Positions 54,401 to 64,000 of a stretch of DNA of 64,000 bases are shown here, piece after piece. Both the position numbers and the translations under genes were made by a program. Numbering within the stretch: the first letter of the stretch is position 1; each line of letters begins with the position of its first letter. The stretch spans positions 7,936,001 to 8,000,000 of the forward strand of contig OX387203.1 in NCBI GenBank assembly GCA_947561715.1, given 5' to 3'. The DNA is from Ascidia mentula. Lineage: Eukaryota; Chordata; Ascidiacea; Phlebobranchia; Ascidiidae. Below the pieces are notes generated by a model. That model did no database searches and was not told the DNA's origin. It worked only from the letters and a program-made list of their open reading frames with translations.

Positions 54401-57400
54401 GAGCACGACTTGGCTTTCTGTAAAAAAAGTACTGTCCAAATTCCGTTGCATGTGTAGTGCCGGGGGCTTATTAACGTTGTTTAAGCCAAGACATATTGAA
54501 AATACGGACGCCCAGTCAAAAATCTTATAAATAAGCACGATTATGACATCTTACACATACTTGGAATTAGAATACGTGCCATATCCTTCTGTCAGTTCAT
54601 ATGCTTCGGACGCTGAACTCCAAAACAGCATTTCGGCGTAAACGCACGTGTTCCTCTCTGCGACTTCGTACAATTTTCCAATCACCCATTTCCCGAAGGC
54701 CGCGAGTTCTCTGTAAGACTTGTTGATCACAGTGGCAGCGAATACCTGTTCGTAGGTAAGTTACCTCTTTGGAAACTAAGTCTAATTTCAAAACATACAC
54801 CGGACAGCAAACAAATTTAACGCGATCTCTTCGAAAGAGCTCGAATCTTGCCTGCCACAAACCTTAAGATGCCGCTATTCTTTCTGATGAGAAAGTTTTA
54901 AGGGTAATTAGTGGCCAATGTTTCTTATATTCATGTGTCCCTGTCGATTTTTCAACATTAATACTTTGAACCTTCGTCCCTAGGTCAATCGAGGGCAGTA
55001 TATAACAACCAGAAGGGCTGCTTTAACCACCCGATTTATTCATAAAAATTACTTATTTTTCGGTATCTAAAGCGTGTTGCAGCGAGCAAGTTGTAATATG
55101 AAGTGTCAGGTAGTTAATTCTTAACACGAAACGCAACCCCACCTTCTGGAAGACGCGCAACAGGGAAGCTTGGAAGAGAAGTCCGTACATTTTCAGGTCG
55201 AATCCGACACGGTGAAGCATTTTCACCACACAATGGTTCACGTGGACGTCGTTGACTTCGAATTCTTGTAACAGTTTTACATAAGGAACGACAACACGAG
55301 AATCAGCAAACCTAAAAGTGGTGCATTGTAAAACATACCAGCTTTGTTATGTAAACAAGGTCAAGTGTTGTAGCCAACTGGCAATGCCAGTAAACCTACA
55401 AAATGATGTCGACACTATATAGCTGCGAACGCCAAGTGAAGGACTTGCATATAACAATTCTGCAATATCAGGTGGCCTCAGATTTATCAATTCCACTGTT
55501 TATAAACTTATGTTTTTTTGTATCGCATTGTGTTCATTTACACCTGACGAAGCGAGGGAAAATCGCGAAAGCTTGTGTACTGTTTACATTACAAAAGTCG
55601 GTCCTTTACAAAAGAGTGCCAATCAGAGAAAGAAATTAAACTTATGAATGAAATCGGAAAACAGTAGCAGACCAAACTCAAGTAGTAAAACATGTTATTA
55701 CCAATGTAATCTCGTGAAACAACCACTTTACTTGCATAATTATAAGGACATTTACTGTGATAGGCGCTAAGCGCAGTCCCGTGCAAAGTTAACTACTTAC
55801 TTTTTCACAAACTCCTGAAAATTAAACTCGATTTCTTTCGTCCGCCTGGGGGCGCTCGCCTCTTCCTCGTCCAATTCCTCAATCTCATTTTCCTCTTCCT
55901 CATCATGCGGCGGATCTTCAGGTGGCTCAACACCTGTCAGATTAAAACAACAGTATAACCGACAGTTTTGTTACTAGCAAGAACATTGAGAATAATATGG
56001 GAGCGTTAGCCAACAGACAAAAGCCAGTCAGGTTTCATCAATGCAGGTTATAGGTGACAAAACGACAACGCAAGCTGCACAAATGCTACCTAGGTCAAAG
56101 CAAAGTGCATTTTATACGCAAAAGTGACGCAGCGTACAGTTTGTGCAAGAAGTTGGTAGAGATAAAGGCACATAATACAAGAAAAATTGCTTGTTTTTAT
56201 ATATTTTAGACTGGTATATAAGGTACATGGAAAAGTAGCACTTCTACCAACACAAGTACATCACAAGGACTTCTATACTCCAACATTTAAGGAGGAATTA
56301 GCAACCCGCATACAGGAAATGGAGCAGGAAGCGTTTTTACTTACCTGACAAATCAGCCAGGCATATTTCATGGAGTGACGTCACCTCCTCATCATGAGTG
56401 GTGTTCTCCCTTCCGAATATGTTTTTCTCCGGCCATACCGACCTATTTCGAAAAGGTAAGTCTAAATACATGTACAACTCGTTCTATTCCGCCAATGGAT
56501 AAAAAAATTAGCCCTACGCTTTTAAATAAGTAAGTCTCTCTCATTCTTGGGGGTTTAAAGCGGCAAAAAAGGCTTCAGCATTTTGTCTTCACTTTTTATT
56601 GTTAATATCAGGTCACTGTATGTACTAAATAGAACAGAACGTAGATAAAATGATCATCACAAAATGTGGAGATACCTCGCTGTTCGCAGAACAGTGATTG
56701 CTTCCTCCGACTGATCTTCGAGTAGATGACACTGGATTCGGAGAAGAGCTTGTTGTTGTTGAACTTCCTCGGTAACAGCGGATGTTGGGTCGAAAATGTT
56801 GTGGGAAACTGTTTCGTTGTCACGCGAAACCTACATTGCAGAAATAGCGAGGATAGGGAATTGAGTAAGTAAGTTTTTCTCATAAACACAGACCTGTTAT
56901 GTCACATCAGATTAGCTTTGGCGTCCATACCACTCTGCAGAAGTTCAATTTACAAGACATGCAAGTTCAGATTAACTGAAGGCATTTTTAGCCGGAGGCG
57001 TGCATTCAAAAGTTGGAACTAAAGTCGAATTACCACCATATTACAACACTAAATAGCCTATTAAGTAAGTTTTACTTAAGGTATAACCACCTCTACGGCT
57101 GTTGCGACTGCTCCCTGTATTTCGCCCCATTTCGCAGCTTTTTCTTCTTCTGTGAATGTTTTGCGCTCATTGTGTGACGTCACCTTCTTCTTGCGTTTCT
57201 TTCCTGGTCCCCGCACTTTCTTCTGTACGACCACTTTCTTACCTCTGTAAAATTTATGTTCGACGGTTGAAACGCAGAAAAGAAATAAAAAAATGGGCAA
57301 GATGCGGACAGTGGCAGTGTTTTAACCCCACACAATGTCTTGCCTGGGCAGTAAACTTACAAGGCCGTACTCACACCAGCTGTACTGGTGATACGTGATA

Positions 57401-60400
57401 TAGGCCTGAACATTGTGTACTGCTCACAAAAATGTTTATCTCCTTACAATAATTAGGACATGTCAAGAACAATTTGGCACTGGATCCAAAAATCCCATGC
57501 CAAAAGGAACAAGGTTGTTTTTCCTATTTTGCAAACACCAACAAAAGTGGCGCGAACAGTGTTGATGTCCAACTACATAATGAGATCTCTCAATCTAATC
57601 AAATAAAACCGTGGAAGTGGCTCAAATCTTTCTTACTTGCAGAAATTTTCAAACATCTTGAGGAAAAGGTGCGTGGATTTGACGACATCCCGAAGAAACG
57701 TACGGGTCTGTTTTCGTTCGTCGTATTTTCGCAGCAACGTGAGAAATATTTCGCGGTACTCAACGATGTAAAAAATGTTGTCTGTGGTAAATGTAGTCAG
57801 TATTTTTCAACCTTTTTGAGCCACGGAACACTTTTTTAAAAATAATTTTGCGGAACACCAAATTGTTGGAAGTACTGCGGCATTGTCCTTTACCAGCGAC
57901 AGGCTCGCGCAATTACATTCTTATTATTACAAAACGAGTCTTATTGTTACACAACATTAAATGAAGCAATTCACGATGGAACATTCAAACTGATGATAGT
58001 GGATGATTACTTTCATAAACCTATTTATGCCCTTTGTGATAAACAAGTGATTTTCGACCCGTGTTCCAAGGAACACCAGGCAATTCTTGCGGAACACCTG
58101 ACGATCTGTCAAGGAACACTGGTGTTCCTCGGAACACCGGTTGAAAATCACTGCAATAAGTATCATAACGAAGGACAGGGAAACCTATTAAGTTTAAATA
58201 ACGGGGATGGTGTTATGTGTTAGACTATAGAATTAATAATTTTGAAAAACAAGCCCTTAAAATCTTACTTCTGTGTTGCCAATAGAACCTTAACTAAAAG
58301 AGGGCCCCACAAGCCCAATGACAAGCATGCCTCCAAAATGTTACATATAGTTTGTTTAATGGGCTGTATGGCGAAGGGCTATTAGAATTGCAATCCAAAC
58401 CCTTGAATTCACATGTGGGTTTCGTATATTACATGTCAAAAAGGTACACTGTACAATAAGACAAAGGTGGTTTATAAGCATACTCATAAGCACTCTGGCA
58501 CTTTCGTTGAGGGACGAGTTCTGCGACGTCTCCATCATATGAACGGTCATTAGGAACTCGTAGTAACACTTCAAGGCAAGGTGCATTCTGGATGATACAA
58601 CTATGTTATATTCGGCTTTAATATTATTCACTGTATCACAGCCAAGCTGGATCAGTCACTTTTCCCGACAAGTCGGAGAGAGTTTCAAAAAAATCAAGCT
58701 ACGGGGAGGTTTAAACTCACGACCCTGGGCTAACCAGGCCAAATGCCCTATGACTGAGCTACGGGAGCTCAGCGGTCAGAAGGTATTGTGTTAAGATACG
58801 CGGGAGTGATGGAGCAAAACTTTCCTTCTTGTCACACGATAGCACGAAACCTTTCTAGCTTTAAATACACTTTTTTAATATTTGCATACACCTTAAGAGC
58901 TGCATACAGGGTGTACACACTGTTTCGAACTGTAAGGTCTCATAATGTAAAAGCTAGCACAGTCATACCTATGAATATAATGGCTCTTTTTGCACATATA
59001 TACATTCACCTTTTCCCCCAAGAAACAGCTTCGTGTTTGTCAACGGTCATCAGTTCCAGGTGATTCACCATCTGTGTGTCGAGAAAGTGGAGCGTGGACA
59101 ACTGCATGGTCTCCGATACAAGCTCGATTCTGAAGTTGTGATACCTGCCCATACAAACACAACCAGTTTTCGGTCGGAATTGGATGAAACTTAGCCGCGT
59201 TCGCGGACAGCACTTTGATGCATTTGTATGCACTCCATTTGCGGTGGCACCAAACCTCAGTATATACTTACCGTAATAAGCTAGGTAACCAGGCATTTGC
59301 AACACAAAATTATTTTAGGTATTAGTATTTTACATGAAAATTAGTAATATTAGGATTTACGTGATTATGCATTAGCAAATTGCAAATTAATATCTAATTT
59401 ATGCAACAGAGCGTCGCGACGCAGTCAATAGTAAAAACTATAACACGAGAAGACATCAACATTTTGACATGATTTGTAACATAACACACAACTACTAAAA
59501 GGTACTAATGAGTATTGATAACTATAGCAGTCCATTTACAAGAAGAAGTGAAATAGACCTGTTGAAAGCGAGGAAAAAACCCATAGCCCAAAAAAAGTAA
59601 GTCTCGTCTTGGTCTTGTGCCTTTTCTCTGGAGATTCTGTCCTTAATTGATCGCATCAACACGTTGTAACCATTTTCCAACAACCCGTTGCAGAACGATT
59701 TAAGCATCACGCGAATGTTTCCAGACGACTCTCTGTTAATAGCCCGAAAGAAAAGTTATAAGTCAAAGCATGTGTTTTGTTATATGCTAAGTGTTAATTG
59801 ACTGCAGGTGTAACAAAGTTAAGGTACAACACCAATTAACAGCTAAAAACAAGTATAAACAATGAAGCGGTAGAAGCCCGGAAGTTCTTGAATTATTAAT
59901 GTAATGTATTTGAAAGAATGCAAAAGTAGGGTTATTGATATTTTATAACATTTTGTATAACCTGGCCAGGTTATTTAAACTGAATACAGCCATTAACAAG
60001 GTTGGTAGTACACATTTTAATAGTGAAAAGCAAAAAATCTTGGCAAACATGCTTACCTTTTAATAGAGTCATCTACCAAGGCACGTCGATTGCGTGCTTT
60101 TCTTACTTTGGCCTTGCCTTCATCAAAAGATATTTTATCACAGTGTCTGACTGCCTTGTGTAAAATAACATCCTTAGCATCCGCCAATGCTTTAGTCCCC
60201 ATAGACACATATGTGCCACCAAATCTGGAGTGCCTTAAAACACATTGGTGTACTTGTTGCGAGCACAATTGCCCAGGATGTTATATTGATACACACCTAA
60301 ATTGATAAGTTGCATTGCAAAATGGACTACAGTACTTAAATTATAAATAAAAGTCCATATTCTTATAAATAAAAGTCCACACATTCTGCATATTAAATTT

Positions 60401-62053
60401 ACAATTGCATTTTTGGGATTCAAAATACAAACTGATAGTTAATATTCGTGACTTGCACAGTACACCCATACCAGGGAGTCATTTTTGCCCGATTTTGTCT
60501 CCTTTTTGCATCCTCAGCTCTTCTCAACTCCAATAATTCATTGCCCTCTTTTTCTCTTTGAGATGCATTAGGAACTGTTCCAGCTTTCGCAAGGCACTCA
60601 GCAGTCTGTACATTATTTACCACTTACTTTATTAATTACAGTTTATAACATAATACAAACCTGTTCTTTCAAAAACAGGCAGATAATTTCCATCAAGTGA
60701 AGACAGAACTCCTGTTCAGTACTGGAATTGCTCATATATAGGAGAAGCGATTCAACCCCAGCTGCATGGATTTGCCTTAATAAAAGAAAATCTAAACAGA
60801 TTAGGATGTACAAAAACCATCAAAAATGACTTCTAGTTGTTTATATTTTAATTTAAACCAATCGACTGCGAGCAAAAAAGCATCATTGATGTTATGCAAA
60901 AATAAGCTATCATATTCTTGTAGCTTAAAGCGACATGAAAGTCTAACTAGCTTGATAACAATAACCCTCCAAAAAGCAAGGTGGTTGTACATATATGGGA
61001 AACTTATTTACCATAACAGTTTGTCATGGGTTGACATATTTTCTGATGTTTTTTCTATGTCTTCATTAGTAGGTGGAACATGTAACAGATTTCTTAACAA
61101 GACAAGGAATCTTTCTATGACAAGACCTTCTTCAGGCCTCCTGTCTTCCCAATCTGTCTCCAGGATGTCATAAACCTTTTGGGTCAGTACCTTCCAAACT
61201 TTTTCATGACTTCCAAAAGCCTAAAATATTGTGCGAACATACCAACAATTGTATAGGCTTTTTTGCATAGCATGAAATTAAGGACACCAATGAGAATGTA
61301 CACAAACTAATACCTCTTTGTATGCTTGATTGTGTGCAAGGACCTCAAGATAGTGATGATGCATAACCGTATCCTTTGGTATGTTTCCACCAAAGCATAG
61401 TAAGGCAGGTTGTGTCAGGTTTATCAACAATCTACACACAAAAATGTTAAAAGTGCCTTTACATTGGTTGATCGCTAAAGATTTTTGGAAAGTAATTTGG
61501 TAATTAATGTAAATATGCAAAAAAATCTACTTGCGAATGCATGTTTTAAATGCATGATTTAAAAGATACCAGTTGCAGTAATATGCTGTTCTGGAATAAA
61601 AGACAATGCCCAACCGATGGCGAGATTCTCATACAGCTAATGAACATGTTTACCACATCAATATAAACAAACACCCTGACAAGTTACTTAAAGTTCAACA
61701 AAAAATGCTATTCATTTACAGTGAAAGTCTGGAAGTGACCCAATAATACCTGAGAACAGCATGAAACAAATCAGAATCGGACACATATTGACAAATTATT
61801 GGAATCAGGTCATTTTGCACCACATGAGCTGATCCAAGCTGCACCCTTATGTCTCTGGTGCTATCCTCGCTGTGCAGATACTTGATCAGGCATTTTATGT
61901 TATCTGGAGCAGAGATAGTGTTTAAAGACAATGTTATTGCCTAATGCAGTGCGATTGAATCTTTTACTCACCTAAACAGTCGGGCTCTTTGTAGTAGTTT
62001 TCTTCTTCAAGGTAGCCCAAAGCATTGCAGGTTGCCAGCAGTTCAGAATTCAT
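51450..62053 (-). CDS. timeless: TIMELESS orthologue (replication-fork protection complex)
   Basis: This is a complete gene of 26 coding exons, 3396 bases, 1131 residues (human 1208). Exons, high to low: 61972-62053, 61750-61903, 61314-61431, 61012-61220, 60661-60775, 60472-60605, 60057-60233, 59559-59732, 59010-59129, 58484-58587, 57637-57781, 57091-57244, 56676-56830, 56345-56442, 55801-55933, 55143-55311, 54561-54745, 54335-54417, 53616-53816, 53402-53495, 53133-53203, 52961-53047, 52778-52900, 52257-52366, 51870-51979, 51450-51540. All phases agree. The start [18 protein letters not shown] matches human MNCELLATCSALGYLEGD. The N-terminal helical repeats ([40 protein letters not shown]) bind TIPIN in known homologues. 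A basic Lys-rich stretch (about 515-535) is a likely nuclear signal, and the protein ends in an Asp/Glu tail. Known role: fork stability, checkpoint signalling and cohesion, with CLASPIN and TIPIN. Confidence 0.95.
53402..54417 (-). other. timeless: TIMELESS exons 18-20: two Myb-like helical repeats
   Basis: Residues about 809-934. Repeat one runs from [19 protein letters not shown] to [18 protein letters not shown]; repeat two from [17 protein letters not shown] to [16 protein letters not shown]. Each has the W-x-EE-x-L-x-x-LY start and three-helix pattern found in the human TIMELESS C-terminal region. They precede the segment that in human binds PARP1; that interaction is not visible from sequence here. 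Confidence 0.8.
58640..58768 (-). mobile_element. second copy of the tRNA-derived SINE, 3'-truncated
   Basis: The tRNA-like head (58698-58768) and the first part of the body match the copy at 48.8 kb with more mismatches. The body stops after the GGCTGTGA-like stretch. It lies in the TIMELESS intron between exons 9 and 10, in the gene's own orientation. Confidence 0.75.
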
Positions 62054-62388
62054 AGTTGAATTTAACAAAATTACCAAAAACTACGGTTTTTGCGATACAA
62101 AATTTTGTTTGGCGCGAAACATTTCCGATCATTGGATGAAACATAACTTCATTGGACATTAACCAGAAAACTGCGAAAACAAGTGTTTTTGTTGACTTGC
62201 AGTGTATTTTTCAAAAGAACACACATTTCCAAAAATCAAATTTAGCGAACAGACATGTTTTGTAGAGTTTATGTATCCAAATAACTATATTCCTAATAAA
62301 ATCACTCATGCAGTATATTTGGAAGTGAGTAACTTTTACCAAACCACGTAAAGTCCATGTTTAAAATCTTAAACTTGTGCATGCAGTT
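62054..62388. promoter_or_regulatory. shared divergent promoter region of TIMELESS and INO80C
   Basis: Only 335 bases separate the two start codons, which point away from each other. No TATA box at a fitting distance is evident on either strand. The short gap implies a bidirectional promoter that could co-express a replication-fork factor and a chromatin remodeller subunit. Confidence 0.65.
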
Positions 62389-63378
62389 ATGGAGAAAACT
62401 TCCAAGAAGACTGTTGAAGCAAAAATAAAGAAGGGCACTAAAAGTCCAGGAGCTACAAGAGGAAGAAAACGAAAGTTAAACCATGAGGTTCGTGTTTTAC
62501 ACAGATTTTTGTAAACATGCTTATGGAAACAAACCTTGATTCCGTTTCCTGTAGACCAATCCAACAAGCGGAAATGTCAATGAAGTTTCAAGTCCAAGTC
62601 AAACAAAACAGGATGGTAAAATACTTTTTAATTGATTAGATTATATTAATGATGTGTTTTGGCAAAAAAATTATGCCAACAACCATTCGACTCTGTTCTC
62701 ACTTGTAAAATTAGAGCATTAATTTAATTAAAGGTTTTTGTCTGACTACAGGCACTCATTCTTCCACGAAAACTCCTTCAAAAGAGGTTCTGTGCTTTAA
62801 GAACCCAACGCACAGAGACGAAGGGTTTGTCATTCAAACAAGGATTTGGAAAAACTTGAAACAAATAATGAACACACAGAAGTCTCAAGCATTGCCAGGG
62901 GAAATAACATGTGAGATGATTGTTTTGTAAAAAAAATGCTCAATACTTTATGCTTGTGTAATAATAGATGCAAGCATTGATGCTCCAGCTACAACCAAAC
63001 CTAAAAAGAAGTATTCTGATTTGTCTGGCTTGCCAGTAAGTTGTTGTTAAATATTTTTTGATATGTTTTTACCATGAAATATCTTTTTATGGCAGCATCA
63101 ACAGAATAGATTTATTGAAACTAAATCAAATGGCATCGTCAGCAACTGTAGTTGTTTGTAAATTGAAGAAAATACTGTACAACCAATTTGTGTATTATTG
63201 TAAATATAACTGCAAAGGCATCAAATTAACCTATGAATTTTTTACATAATTTCAGGCACTTTATACTGATCCTCACACCAAACTGAGGTATGCAAATTCT
63301 AATGAATATCGACAAATACAACATCTTTCAAGTGACACAATTACTGGTCTGCTGGCCCTTCGCAAAGCTAGCCACTAG
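62389..63378 (+). CDS. ino80c: INO80C orthologue (INO80 chromatin-remodelling complex subunit C)
   Basis: Five coding exons, 62389-62487, 62555-62615, 62752-62910, 62968-63035 and 63256-63378, code for 169 residues (human 192). The N-terminal third is Lys/Ser-rich and unconserved. RIWKNLKQIMNTQKSQALP matches human RTWKNLKQILASERALP. Then SIDAPATTKPKKKYSDLSGLP and the YL1-C domain (LYTDPHTKLRYANSNEYRQI, TITGLLALRKAS) align with human to near the end. The first donor reads GAG|GTTCGT, weaker than the others. An ATG at 62381 in another frame is passed over because it soon stops. The family is a small nuclear subunit of the INO80 nucleosome remodeller. Confidence 0.93.
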
Positions 63379-64000
63379 AACTTATCAATCACAATTCCAA
63401 TGTGGTTTGCTGATATTGTTCAAAAGATGTTGGTGGTGAAGTTCAGTACTTCTGATGCAACAAAGCAAGTATAGATTGTGGAATGCAAATTCCGCTGAAT
63501 ATGAGATATTGCAGAAGAAAAATGAGTTGCAGAAGCTGTAGTGCTGGGTATATTATATCAAAAAATAAACAGTTTAAATAACCATTCTGGGCATATAGAT
63601 AACATACTCTGCATATTTTTGACAATTAAAAACAAGACGTTTTATTGCACTGACAACATTAGCTGTATACACACAACGTCAAGGCATACATTTGGTTGTT
63701 TTTTAACGAAATTTTTTGTTCCCATAGTAAAGGTGAAAAAATATGCAAATACGAAAATTGTAAATATATTCCTGTGACAAAACAACTGTGTTTTGTGTTT
63801 TACTGAAAGACAGGCCAGCAATCAAAAATAATTTACACAAAAGGCAACGAAGTGTTTTTAAACAAAGCATAGGGTGCTGGGAGTGGAATTTTTCTCACTT
63901 TCGTTTCCGGGTAACTCCCTTTTTGTCCCGTCCGCGTATTCGTTCCTTTGCAGTTTATTCTGCACCATGCATTTTTAATAACGTCGCCCGTGCGAAATTG
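63379..64000. other. 3' flank of INO80C and window edge
   Basis: After the INO80C stop the DNA is AT-rich. The last 120 bases become richer in C, G and CpG, which could be the start of a neighbouring promoter. No exon is recognised before the edge. Confidence 0.4.
63564..63569 (+). terminator. poly(A) signal AATAAA of INO80C
   Basis: AATAAA lies 186 bases after the stop codon, the first such signal downstream in this orientation. Confidence 0.45.

Noticed and set aside
58698-58768. Second tRNA gene
   Set aside because: The same SINE head with more mismatches in the stems.

Overview
The window reads as animal nuclear DNA. It is AT-rich, with many short exons joined by GT-AG introns of a few hundred bases, and it holds a tRNA-derived SINE, a CR1/L2-like LINE and a hAT-type non-autonomous element. 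Three genes are clear orthologues of vertebrate genes (ZSWIM8, TIMELESS, INO80C). The compact layout and the degree of divergence suggest an invertebrate deuterostome, most likely an ascidian tunicate such as Ciona. That placement is inference from gene style; no species marker was tested.

Layout. 1-4.2 kb: upstream DNA, then a small five-exon plus-strand gene for a secreted ten-cysteine protein of Ly6/uPAR (three-finger) type with a TATA promoter. 4.2-6.5 kb: intergenic. 6.5-28.4 kb: one large minus-strand gene, the ZSWIM8 orthologue. I could reconstruct it exon by exon: 37 coding exons, all junctions in phase, 1758 codons. 29.5-50.6 kb: a minus-strand tandem array of nine related genes or remnants coding for double-hotdog, acyl-thioesterase-like proteins, plus one small relic. 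The core is a triplicated unit of one short (type B) and one long (type A) gene. In the first unit the B gene is split by a nearly full-length LINE whose 968-codon endonuclease/reverse-transcriptase frame is open. 51.4-62.1 kb: the minus-strand TIMELESS orthologue, 26 coding exons, 1131 codons. 62.4-63.4 kb: the plus-strand INO80C orthologue, head-to-head with TIMELESS across 335 bp.

How the genes relate. ZSWIM8 is the substrate receptor of a cullin-RING ubiquitin ligase known for target-directed microRNA decay. TIMELESS is a replication-fork protection factor, and INO80C belongs to the INO80 chromatin remodeller; the last two probably share one divergent promoter. The thioesterase-like array lies between these housekeeping genes and looks like a lineage-specific, recently expanding family with changing active-site motifs. 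It is the least described and most interesting part of the window.

All exon maps were made by eye from splice signals, frame continuity and remembered human protein sequences. No alignment or expression data were available.
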